A stretch of DNA of 9,422 nt from Bacteroidales bacterium UBA5197 (GTDB lineage: Bacteria > Bacteroidota > Bacteroidia > Bacteroidales > Lentimicrobiaceae): NCBI GenBank assembly GCA_002412885.1, contig DHVX01000030.1:1-9422 (forward strand). Direction: 5' to 3'. How positions within the stretch are numbered: the stretch's first letter is position 1; each line of letters opens with the position of its first letter. Of this stretch, positions 1 through 7,606 are shown one piece after another. The notes below the pieces were generated by a model. The model saw only the letters and a list, made by a program, of their open reading frames with translations, was not told the DNA's origin and did not search any database. Both the position numbers and the translations under genes were made by a program.

Positions 1-480
1 ATTTTGCACAACCTGTTCCCTGAACTCCGCCGTCAACAACAAAGATTGTTCCAGGGCTGAAAGCTTCGGTTAATGTAAATACAGGTGGTACAATCGCTTC
101 TGGGTTACAGCCTAAGTTCTGATTTGTAGCTGTAGTTGCAATAACTGGTTTAACCAAATCTTCGGTCCAGGTGTAGGTGATAACTTTTTCATCTGCTACG
201 TTGCCGCAAGCATCGGTAAAGTTGGCTGTCCAGGTCTGTGATTTTGCACAACCTGCACCTGTAACACCTGATGTTGTAACAACGATGTCGCCGGGGCTGC
301 AAGCTTCTATTAATGTAAATTCAGGAGCAACAATGCTTGGGTTGCAACCTTTGTCACCGCTTACTGCGGTAGTGGCAATTACTGGAGCGATTTCATCGTT
401 TACTATAATGATCTGGCTTACTGATGCTGTGTTGCCAGAAGCATCGGTATAGGTCCAGGTGCGGGTGATGATCTGAGGAC
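1..480 (-). repeat. Tandem 240-bp repeats coding 80-residue HYR-like modules
   Basis: The 15 bases starting at 1 and at 241 are identical, and similarity continues along both 240-bp blocks. Encoded residues 1486-1565 and 1566-1614+ share PVIATTA, GCNP, a FTL-x-EA-x-SPG segment and a GV-x-G-x-GCAK segment. The preceding module (about 1405-1485, DNC, TRTWTYTDASGNT) is a more distant relative. The last visible unit has Phe (F1595) where its neighbour has Cys (C1515) in EACSPG. The array continues past the left edge, so the copy number is unknown. Confidence 0.85.
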
Positions 481-3400
481 AGGTGTTTCCGTCGGAAGAA
501 TCAACGCCTAATTCTTCACCAAAGCCATCGCAGTTATCTGTCCATCCTAACATTTCCGGAGCTGGTACTTCACTCGGGCAACTGTAAGTTGCATCACCAG
601 GAACTGCTGCAAAGATTGGGTCAGTCTCATCAATAACCTGAATGAAAATAGCTGAACTGGAAGAACAACCTTCTCGATCAGTAAATGTATATGTAACTTC
701 GTGGATTCCAGAGCCGGCAGATGCTGGATTGAACAATCCACTGTTATTGACACCTGTACCAGTATAGATGCCATTCGCCGGACTTGCAATCAATTGAACA
801 GGAGCAGCATTCGGGCAGAAAGGACCGGCAGGATCAAAAATAATTTCAGGTAAAGGATTAACTATAATTGTGATCTGGTCAGAAATCACACAGTCATGAT
901 CATCTGTAAAGGTATATGTAATACTATGTGACCCAACTCCTGCACTCGCCGGGTTAAATATACCAGTACTAGAAACCCCGGTTCCATTGAAAACCCCACC
1001 GGCTGGTGAATAAATAAGCTGGAAGGCCCCTGTGTTAAGACAGAAAGGCCCAGCTTCTTCAAGATTAACTATGGGTTGAGGAATCGTTGTTAGATTTACC
1101 TGCAGAAGATTTAAAATTTCGCAATCTCCCAAATGAGATATGTCGCGAATATTTATAGAATAAGATCCACCTGCAAGATTTTCTATCAATACATTGCTAT
1201 TCCCAGAACCAAAACCTGTCCATACGCCACCGTTGAGTGCATATTCAAAAACAGGATTAGGTGATGAAGAACCAGCGGCTATCTGAATACTACCGTTATT
1301 AAGTCCACATGAGGCATTTTCAAATTCAACAACGTTAGCAGTTGTTCCTTCTACATTTACATTAAAACCGCAATTTGCAGTTATTGCATTACCAGACTGA
1401 GGGGTATAAGTAGCTGTATAAAGCATAGGATAAGACCCTGGAGCAAAAAATCCTGGAATTGGCCCGGTTACTACAAAGTTAATATCGCCAACACAACCAT
1501 CTCCATATAATAGGGCATCAATACTTAATTCATCAACATAATCAGCATTGGATCCATTTCCAGTAAATACAAAATGTAATTTGTAAACACCCGTTTCATC
1601 CGGCGTAACTGTAATTGGATAATATTGAACTGTATTGTTTCCAACAACTGAAAAAGATGCCTTTACAGAGGACATGAGATTCTGTGAGTTTAATAGATAA
1701 ACACTTACGGTGAAGTTGTCGCCAGCTTTTGCATATATCATCGGGACAACCTCTGTCACACCATTCATATAAAAGGTTGGTGTGGTAAATGAAGGATCTC
1801 CACTTCCAGTGGATTGCCACAAACGCAAACGACCTCCTCCTGTTCCAATTCTTTGAACCCTATTGTAGATCCAACAGTTAGACATGGACTGACTTTCAGG
1901 AAGATCAAAACTCATTATAAACAAACTTGCATCACCACCTGAGGATCCTGACATACAGCTCATTGAAAATTCAGGAATATTCCAGTCAACATAAGTTCCA
2001 AAAACTCCATCAACAATTTCATCGGCACATTCAGTAATATCAGAAGGGCATCCGGTTACTACAATTGGATCGGCACTGACGGAAACAATTACTGATTCTG
2101 TTACGCTGCAAACTCCATCGCTGGCGATTACCTGATAGGTTCCTGAATGGGTAACTGAGGAAACTGGTATTACCGGATTCTGGTTATTGGAACTAAATCC
2201 TTCAGGTCCACTCCAGGTCCAGCTTGTTGCCTGACCACCGGTTTCATATAAAGTGATTGGGCTACCAGCACAAACCGGAGAATTTGACTCAACATTTACC
2301 GACAGTTCAGCCGGCTGAGTAATGGTAATTATTCCTGATTCGCTATAACAACCGCTGTTATCGCTTACCGTCCATTGATAAGTTCCGGCTGCAAGGCCAA
2401 TGGCCTCTGAGGTGTATTGAGGTGGATTCGAATTCCAGCTAAATGTATATGGAAGCACGCCCCCCGATACCATTAGAGAGGCACTTCCTGTACCACCGAA
2501 ACACAAAGGATTAGTTTGGGATGCAACTGACGCTGTCATTGGTTCAGAAACGGTTATTGTTACCGCGTCGCTATTTGAACATCCATTTCCGGTTGAGACA
2601 GTAATTAAAAAGTTGTAAACTCCGGTAGCTGTGGGTGTAAATACCGGATTTGCAATATTTGCATTGCTCAAACCGGTAGCTGGAGTCCATGCATAACTGA
2701 GCGTTCCTGCTCCCGCTGCTGATCCCTGAAGCTGATGTGTTTCGCAAATTCCGATAATTGCATCAGCTCCTGCATTTACATTTATAGGTGCATCAACTAC
2801 TATAACGGTTGAAGTAGCAGTTCCGATACATCCGTTTGCTGCTGTTCCTATAACATTGTAAGATGAGTTTGATGCCGGAGAAACTGTAATGGAAGGTGTG
2901 GTTGCTCCACCTGGATTCCAGATATAAGAATTTGCACCAGATGCAGTAATGGTTGTTTCTGTGCCGCGGCAAATTTCAATTTCAACCGGGTTAACTGTTA
3001 CTACCGGCGAAGGATTTACAGTAACTGTTACCTGATCTGTTGAAGGACATTGTCCGGCTGCATTGGTTACTGTCAGGGTGTATGTGGTGGTGGTGGAAGG
3101 ACTTGCCATAGGATTGGCAATTGCTGTATTGTTTAAGCCTGTAGCAGGACTCCATGAATACAAAACTCCACCTGAACCATTTAACTGCGTGCTTGTTCCT
3201 GAACAAATAGAAACATCTGCACCAGCATTGGCAACTATAGGAGAAGGATCTCCAATGGTTGTTGCGCCTGAAACAGGCTCATTACAACTACCCGGGTCGC
3301 GGACTAAAACGGTATAGTTACCAGCGGCCAATCCGGTAAAAGTGTTCGAAGTTTGCCATGAAGTTCCATTGTTGATAGAATACTCATAACTTCCTGAACC

Positions 3401-4843
3401 TCCGTTTGCATTAACTGTGATAACTCCATTGTTCTGTCCGGCACATTGTGCATTGGTGGCAGATATGGATGCAATGTTTACCTGTTCGTAAATATTGATT
3501 ACCTTTTCAACATAAACAACATTTGCATCACAGGGACATGAATTCCGCACCCTAACTATAAAAGTTTCGGCGTTATCGCCAATACCGTCATTTACTGCAT
3601 AATAAGGAATTTCGTAAGATGCTTGTCCGGCAGGAATTGTAATCTGAACCGGAAAAGGCTGACCACCTGAAGTTAGTATATCGGTTCCATTAATTGCAGT
3701 ACCGGAAAGAATAAGATCAACATCATAAGCTTCGGTCAGATCAGTGGTCTGCCTTGTTACAACCAGGCGGTTGTTAAGGCAACCCTCAAAAATATTGTTA
3801 TTGTTAAGAATATTGTTTCCGTAATGGGTAAGATCAAGGGTCTCAGAATTAAAACTACGTGCACCCAAAAATACTGCCGCATCCCATTGCTGGTCTGAAG
3901 CATCAGCAATTGCCAGTTTTATACGGTAAGTCTGGCAAGGAACTACATTATAGGTAGCAGTCAATACCACTGTATATCCGTCAAATTCCATGGTTGTTGA
4001 ACCTGAAGGATTATTGATATAAAATTCCTGATTGTGTGCAGGGTAAGATTGGTTATTAACATTGGTTCCTGCGGGATGAATGGTATTGATGGTTACTGCT
4101 TCGCCACTGGGCAATGTAGCAATATTTACTGCATTGTTGGTATATGTGCCTGTGATGCCAGGGCCACTGAGGAAAAACCCGAAAGCATCGTTAAAATTGG
4201 TATGAACATATTCCAGGTATTCATCTGAAGCAAATACATAAGTAAATTCTACGACATTACCAGCTGGTACGAAATCAAACTCAAGAACAGCGGCATCGTA
4301 CATGGTACGGCCGGTTATTGTTGTCAGATCCGGATCAGATGCATTGGAAACCATCGCATCGGAATATCCTGCGGAACTGTTTGGCCCCATTGCCGAACTG
4401 ATTTTTCCGGTTGAGAGGACCAATCCTTCTTCCAGCGGAAATGACGAAGTCCCATTCTCAAAATAACCCAACATTCGGTCACCTGCGGTGGAACTCCATG
4501 AATGGTTCACCCAATTGTTATTATTGGTGCGGTTGTAATAACCAAAACGCACATTGTGAGCCTGAAGACATCCAGTAACCAGCACATTCTGCACAAGTTG
4601 CTCAGGAGTCATGGCATTATAGGTGGAATTTTCACCGACTGATATGGATCCATTAACGGCCATTGGCATAATTCCGTTTCCGCCTTGATGGGTTTTTAAT
4701 TTCGGTCCAACCGGGGGAGCTGTCCTGACGGGCACCTGATCTCCTTGTGCTTCAAATTGAGCACTGGCACTAACCAGTATCATCAAATTAATTACCAGAG
4801 ACAAAATGACCCTAGCAGCGATGCTTTGTGTAGATGTTTTCAT
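1..4843 (-). CDS. Large secreted multidomain surface protein with N-terminal choice-of-anchor L domain (3' end outside window)
   Basis: The minus-strand frame from the ATG at 4843 is open to the left edge (1,614 codons read, no stop), so the C-terminus is missing. Residues 1-28 look like a signal peptide: K2 and R11, hydrophobic core 12-24, Ala-Ser-Ala cleavage before Q29. Residues 78-333 match the choice-of-anchor L pattern (VLSTGK, YVFASDEYLEYV, FNDAFGFFLSGPGI, YRIKLAIADASD). Then follow a Calx-beta-like stretch (355-450), SprB-type repeats (about 458-525, 770-845, 1170-1250), Ig/PKD-like modules (535-770, 848-925), a HYR-like module with a large insert (927-1166), two 75-residue repeats (1263-1403) and HYR-like repeats (1405 onward). 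Proteins of this build in Bacteroidota are usually exported and cell-attached or secreted, often by type IX secretion. An adhesin, gliding or biofilm role is inference, and the sorting domain that would decide the export route is not visible. The gene is transcribed alone after a 529-bp gap. Confidence 0.93.
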   Translation of the reverse strand, partial: MKTSTQSIAARVILSLVINLMILVSASAQFEAQGDQVPVRTAPPVGPKLKTHQGGNGIMPMAVNGSISVGENSTYNAMTPEQLVQNVLVTGCLQAHNVRFGYYNRTNNNNWVNHSWSSTAGDRMLGYFENGTSSFPLEEGLVLSTGKISSAMGPNSSAGYSDAMVSNASDPDLTTITGRTMYDAAVLEFDFVPAGNVVEFTYVFASDEYLEYVHTNFNDAFGFFLSGPGITGTYTNNAVNIATLPSGEAVTINTIHPAGTNVNNQSYPAHNQEFYINNPSGSTTMEFDGYTVVLTATYNVVPCQTYRIKLAIADASDQQWDAAVFLGARSFNSETLDLTHYGNNILNNNNIFEGCLNNRLVVTRQTTDLTEAYDVDLILSGTAINGTDILTSGGQPFPVQITIPAGQASYEIPYYAVNDGIGDNAETFIVRVRNSCPCDANVVYVEKVINIYEQVNIASISATNAQCAGQNNGVITVNANGGSGSYEYSINNGTSWQTSNTFTGLAAGNYTVLVRDPGSCNEPVSGATTIGDPSPIVANAGADVSICSGTSTQLNGSGGVLYSWSPATGLNNTAIANPMASPSTTTTYTLTVTNAAGQCPSTDQVTVTVNPSPVVTVNPVEIEICRGTETTITASGANSYIWNPGGATTPSITVSPASNSSYNVIGTAANGCIGTATSTVIVVDAPINVNAGADAIIGICETHQLQGSAAGAGTLSYAWTPATGLSNANIANPVFTPTATGVYNFLITVSTGNGCSNSDAVTITVSEPMTASVASQTNPLCFGGTGSASLMVSGGVLPYTFSWNSNPPQYTSEAIGLAAGTYQWTVSDNSGCYSESGIITITQPAELSVNVESNSPVCAGSPITLYETGGQATSWTWSGPEGFSSNNQNPVIPVSSVTHSGTYQVIASDGVCSVTESVIVSVSADPIVVTGCPSDITECADEIVDGVFGTYVDWNIPEFSMSCMSGSSGGDASLFIMSFDLPESQSMSNCWIYNRVQRIGTGGGRLRLWQSTGSGDPSFTTPTFYMNGVTEVVPMIYAKAGDNFTVSVYLLNSQNLMSSVKASFSVVGNNTVQYYPITVTPDETGVYKLHFVFTGNGSNADYVDELSIDALLYGDGCVGDINFVVTGPIPGFFAPGSYPMLYTATYTPQSGNAITANCGFNVNVEGTTANVVEFENASCGLNNGSIQIAAGSSSPNPVFEYALNGGVWTGFGSGNSNVLIENLAGGSYSINIRDISHLGDCEILNLLQVNLTTIPQPIVNLEEAGPFCLNTGAFQLIYSPAGGVFNGTGVSSTGIFNPASAGVGSHSITYTFTDDHDCVISDQITIIVNPLPEIIFDPAGPFCPNAAPVQLIASPANGIYTGTGVNNSGLFNPASAGSGIHEVTYTFTDREGCSSSSAIFIQVIDETDPIFAAVPGDATYSCPSEVPAPEMLGWTDNCDGFGEELGVDSSDGNTCPQIITRTWTYTDASGNTASVSQIIIVNDEIAPVIATTAVSGDKGCNPSIVAPEFTLIEACSPGDIVVTTSGVTGAGCAKSQTWTANFTDACGNVADEKVITYTWTEDLVKPVIATTATNQNLGCNPEAIVPPVFTLTEAFSPGTIFVVDGGVQGTGCAK
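635..1057 (-). repeat. Two tandem 75-residue extracellular modules (225-bp period)
   Basis: Residues 1263-1403 of the surface protein hold two copies of a module that starts AGPFC, passes through a G-x-GTGV segment and FNPASAG, and ends in TYTFTD followed by a Cys-containing strand. The AGPFC motifs start at residues 1264 and 1339, and the matching DNA (cagaaagg) starts at 816 and 1041, exactly 225 bp apart. This sequence type is common in large Bacteroidota surface proteins as an Ig-like spacer. The two copies are clearly diverged at DNA level, which suggests an older duplication than the 168-bp repeats of the pseudouridine synthase gene. Confidence 0.75.
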
Positions 4844-5056
4844 AACAATATGATTTGTAATTCCTTTTGTTTTCCACATTTTCACTGTCCGGGCGACAGG
4901 TTCTCAGCTTTTACTGCAACTTCTCTGCGTTTTTCCCACCCCCCCAGATGTGTTAATGCAGTCTTATTGTTTTAATTTTCAGAGTGTTACTTCAATTTTT
5001 CCGACAAATTTTTCAGATCCATTGTTTAACAGCGTGTTACACATAAACTGATGATA

Positions 5057-5087
5057 CAAATGTATTTTGAGATTTGCATCAGCGCAA
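5057..5087 (-). promoter_or_regulatory. Candidate Bacteroidota-type promoter for the surface protein gene
   Basis: Read on the minus strand, TACATTTG (5064 down to 5057) fits the TAnnTTTG -7 element of Bacteroidota housekeeping sigma factors. A TTG (5087-5085) lies 20 bases upstream, a normal distance for the -33 element. Transcription would start near 5050, leaving a leader of about 200 nt before the ATG at 4843, which is long. It is the only full match to the -7 pattern I found in the intergenic region. No transcript data are available. Confidence 0.4.
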
Positions 5088-5234
5088 TACGGTTTTACAC
5101 CACTTTTTCATTTTCGAAAACAATGGTTTATATGGGTATAAATACGTACTTACCTCCCTTGTTCAATATTTATCAACTATGCAAGAGCATGTTAGCTTAT
5201 CTCATATCTTTAAATATTCAATATCCCTATATGC

Positions 5235-5262
5235 AATAAAAAAAGCTGCACAAGGCAGCTTT
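5235..5262 (-). terminator. Intrinsic terminator downstream of the pseudouridine synthase gene
   Basis: Two perfectly complementary 8-base arms (5242-5249 aaagctgc, 5255-5262 gcagcttt) enclose a 5-base loop. On the minus strand the hairpin runs straight into a T-rich tract (seven T ending at 5238, then ATT), the classic rho-independent form. It lies about 110 bp past the stop codon of the synthase gene and upstream of the candidate promoter for the surface protein, so it would separate the two transcription units. A weaker T run on the plus side means it could act in both directions. Confidence 0.75.
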
Positions 5263-5372
5263 AATTTTTAAAAAAAGGTGTTAATCAGGAAATTTATATC
5301 AGAATTCAAAAAACCCGAAATTTGCTGATCTGCTCTATCGGATTCAATTTAGTTTTACATAAAAAATTCAAG

Positions 5373-7367
5373 TTATAGCATCAACAACATATTCACCTCT
5401 GATTGTTCAAGCATACGCCAGCGTCCACGGGGCAAATCCTTTTTTGTGAGATTCGCAAAAGCAACCCTGTCAAGCTTAACCACTTCATATTCAAGCGACT
5501 CAAACATACGGCGCACTACACGGTTACGACCGGAGTGTATCACTACTCCGATATTCTTTTTGTCGTCTCCGCTTCCGGTATATGCAATTTCATCAACAGT
5601 CATTATGCCGTCTTCCAGCTCAATGCCTTCGGTTAACTGCATCATATCAGGCTTTGATAAACTTTTATTCAGTTCAACGTGATATACCTTACGAACCTTA
5701 TGACCGGGATGTGTAAGTTTTTTGGCAGTTTCACCATCATTGGTAAACAGCAACAATCCCGATGTATTTCTATCGAGTCGTCCAACCGGATAAATACGCT
5801 CTTTGCAGGCATCTTTTATCAACATCATAACGGTATTGCGATCCTGCGGATCATCAACAGTAGTAATGTAGCCTTTTGGTTTATTTAGTAGCAGATAAAC
5901 TTTTTTTTCAATGTTCAGGGTTTCACCGCCAAACTGAACCTTGTCGTCGCGGGTTATTTTTGTACCAAGTTCAGAAACTACTTTTCCATTTATTGATACG
6001 GCTCCGGATTCAATCAGATGATCAGCCTCTCTGCGTGAACAGATACCTGAATTTGCAATGAATTTATTCAGTCGGATGGTACCATCTTTTCCATAACCTT
6101 TGTCTCCCTTTGGACGGGGGATATCTGATTTTTCCCGGCGATTGCTTACCGGCTCATCTTTGTCCTGAAACTTCCGTTTGGGGCTGTATTCACCGTCTTC
6201 TCTTCTTTTTCCGGTTGCCTGATGTGTTGAATCCTCTTTTCTGGCTCTCCTTTCGCGGGGTGCGTCTGAAATGTCTTCGGGCTTACGCGGACGGGCTGGC
6301 TGTTCAGATTCAGGTTTCCGGTATGATCGGGGTTTATAGGTATCATCAGCTCCGGATTCAGGTTTACGGCCTTTATAAGGACGATCGCCCGATGGTTTGT
6401 CATCAGAAAAACGTCTTTCACGTGGTGCGCCTGACTCTTCATCTTTTTTCCAGGGACGTGAGGGTTTGTCGTCACGACTTCCTTTGTAGGTGCTGGACCT
6501 GTCAGTTCCTTCAGCTTTCCCCTCATAGGGTTTCCGGCTTTTGTAAGGACGATCGCCCGATGGTTTGTCATCAGAATAACGTCTTTCGCGCGGTGCGCCT
6601 GACTCTTCATCTTTCTTCCAGGGACGTGAAGGTTTGTCGTCACGACTTCCTTTGTAGGTGCTGGACCTGTCAGTTCCTTCAGCTTTCCCCTCATAGGGTT
6701 TCCGGCTTTTGAAAGGGCGATCGCCTGATGGTTTGTCATCAGAATAACGTCTTTCGCGTGGTGCGCCTGACTCTTCATCTTTCTTCCAGGGGCGGGTAGG
6801 TTTATCTTCCCGGCTTCCTTTGTAGGTGTGATGTTTTTCCGGTCCTTCGCTTTTGCCCTCATAGGGTTTCCGGCTTTTGTATGGGCGATCTCCCGATGGT
6901 TTATCATCAGAATAACGTCTTTCGCGTGGTGCGCCCGACTCTTCATCCTTTTTCCAGGGGCGGGTGGGCTTATCGTCACGGCTTCCTTTAAAGGTGCGGG
7001 GCTTATAGGAGTTACCGCTTTTTTCCTCAAAAGGTTTTCTGTTTGTATAAGGCGCGTTCTCCGAAGGCTTATAGGCAGAAAACCGCTTTTCGCGGGGTGC
7101 TCCTGATTCATCATCCTTTTTCCATGGACGAGGCGCCTTATCGGTGCCTGTACCCTGACCCTCATAGGGTTTGCGGCTTTTGTATGGCTTATCACTTGCC
7201 GGACCCTTACTCTCAGGAGAATCTCCTGACTTGTATCCACGGGTACCACCTGTCGCAGGCTTCCCAAATGTTTTGCCTTTACCGGCACGCCCTCTTCCGG
7301 GGGTACCATCCGGCCTTTTGCTCTTGCCGGGCTTGTCGCTCCCGGGCATACGTTTCATCGCACTCAT
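5373..7367 (-). CDS. RsuA/RluB-family rRNA pseudouridine synthase with long repetitive N-terminal extension
   Basis: The 664-residue product has two unlike halves. Residues about 431-664 are a standard RsuA/RluB/RluE/RluF-type synthase, which isomerises a specific uridine in rRNA. It has an S4 RNA-binding domain (LNKFIANSGICSRREADHLI, about 432-451), the LLLNKPKGY segment (492-500), the catalytic motif GRLDRNTSGLLLFTND with nucleophile D532, and the C-terminal GRNRVVRRMF (613-622). Residues 1-430 are rich in Lys, Arg, Asp, Glu, Pro, Ser and Gly, with no predicted fold and five 56-residue repeats. Basic disordered extensions are known on RluB-like proteins in Bacteroidota and are usually taken as RNA- or ribosome-binding tails. 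Which uridine is modified cannot be told from sequence. The ATG at 7367 is chosen because the -7 element lies just upstream; ATG codons at residues 4 and 7 are alternatives. The gene is monocistronic, with a terminator downstream and divergent from the USP gene. Confidence 0.93.
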   Translation of the reverse strand: MSAMKRMPGSDKPGKSKRPDGTPGRGRAGKGKTFGKPATGGTRGYKSGDSPESKGPASDKPYKSRKPYEGQGTGTDKAPRPWKKDDESGAPREKRFSAYKPSENAPYTNRKPFEEKSGNSYKPRTFKGSRDDKPTRPWKKDEESGAPRERRYSDDKPSGDRPYKSRKPYEGKSEGPEKHHTYKGSREDKPTRPWKKDEESGAPRERRYSDDKPSGDRPFKSRKPYEGKAEGTDRSSTYKGSRDDKPSRPWKKDEESGAPRERRYSDDKPSGDRPYKSRKPYEGKAEGTDRSSTYKGSRDDKPSRPWKKDEESGAPRERRFSDDKPSGDRPYKGRKPESGADDTYKPRSYRKPESEQPARPRKPEDISDAPRERRARKEDSTHQATGKRREDGEYSPKRKFQDKDEPVSNRREKSDIPRPKGDKGYGKDGTIRLNKFIANSGICSRREADHLIESGAVSINGKVVSELGTKITRDDKVQFGGETLNIEKKVYLLLNKPKGYITTVDDPQDRNTVMMLIKDACKERIYPVGRLDRNTSGLLLFTNDGETAKKLTHPGHKVRKVYHVELNKSLSKPDMMQLTEGIELEDGIMTVDEIAYTGSGDDKKNIGVVIHSGRNRVVRRMFESLEYEVVKLDRVAFANLTKKDLPRGRWRMLEQSEVNMLLML
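6288..7124 (-). repeat. Five tandem 168-bp (56-residue) coding repeats plus a decayed sixth
   Basis: The tryptophan of the RPWKKD motif recurs at residues 82, 138, 194, 250 and 306, exactly 56 residues apart; a decayed sixth copy begins near residue 361, where Arg replaces Trp. A typical unit reads WKKDEESGAPRERR, then SDDKPSGDRP, then a RKPYEGK segment and a TYKGSR segment. The central copies are almost identical at DNA level: comparing 6421-6588 with 6589-6756 by eye gives 6 differences in 168 bases. The outer copies are more diverged. This pattern fits recent duplication by recombination or slippage in the middle of the array. Because 168 is a multiple of 3, every reading frame across the array is periodic, which creates long spurious open frames on both strands. 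Confidence 0.93.
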
Positions 7368-7385
7368 TTATTTTTTTTTAGCCTG

Positions 7386-7393
7386 CAAAGTTA
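7386..7393 (-). promoter_or_regulatory. Candidate -7 element for the pseudouridine synthase gene
   Basis: On the minus strand TAACTTTG (7393 down to 7386) is an exact match to the Bacteroidota TAnnTTTG element, 18 bases before the ATG at 7367. Transcription would begin near 7380 and give a very short, A-rich leader. No good TTG is found at the expected -33 position, so this rests on the -7 match and location alone. Confidence 0.4.
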
Positions 7394-7606
7394 GTCAAGA
7401 ATTGAATACCCATAAATTATATTTATCTTTTTGATTTTCAGAAGTTTTAATTAAGTTCTTGCAGACTTTTTTCTGCTTCTATAATTAACCTGATAAAAAT
7501 ATTCAGGCACTCAATCGTCATATTCTCATGTTTTTTTCGTATATTCGTAACATTGTCGGAAATTTTTCTGCCTTTGCAATTGCATAACCTCTAAAAGCAC
7601 AGGATC

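Larger units (their letters stand above)
4844..5372. other. Gene-free intergenic region between the surface protein and pseudouridine synthase genes
   Basis: No convincing gene lies in these 529 bases. The short open frames on the plus strand (for example around 4745-4975 and 5051-5271) have no family resemblance and sit in AT-rich sequence. What can be supported is a terminator near 5235-5262 for the gene on the right, a candidate promoter near 5057-5087 reading toward the surface protein gene, and a run of seven C (seven G on the coding strand) at 4939-4945. Between 5263 and 5372 I see only AT-rich trailer sequence. Confidence 0.7.

Noticed and set aside
177..3317. Several short open frames on both strands inside 177-3317
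   Set aside because: They overlap the continuous minus-strand surface protein frame, which I read in full without a stop. None of the short frames has a recognisable domain.
5051..5271. Two overlapping short plus-strand open frames in the intergenic region
   Set aside because: They are AT-rich, have no family resemblance, overlap each other in different frames, and the longer-reaching one runs through the terminator hairpin.
6110..6712. A 200-codon open frame on the plus strand opposite the repeat array
   Set aside because: It is the antisense shadow of the same periodic sequence; it shows no recognisable domain and an odd Cys/His/Arg-rich composition.
6288..7124. Regularly spaced repeats that could suggest a CRISPR array
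   Set aside because: The repeat unit is 168 bp, contiguous, in frame with a coding sequence and without unique spacers, so it is a coding tandem repeat.
6146..7309. A 387-codon open frame on the minus strand in another frame of the pseudouridine synthase gene
   Set aside because: It lies across the 168-bp repeat array. Because the period is a multiple of 3, a repeat without stops in a given frame stays open in all copies. The real frame ends in a recognisable S4/pseudouridine synthase domain; this one has no family features.
7540..7576. Possible plus-strand promoter for the USP gene (TATATTCG at 7540-7547, or TGCCTTTG at 7569-7576)
   Set aside because: Each differs by one base from TAnnTTTG, and neither has a TTG at the normal -33 distance. 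The evidence is too weak to annotate.
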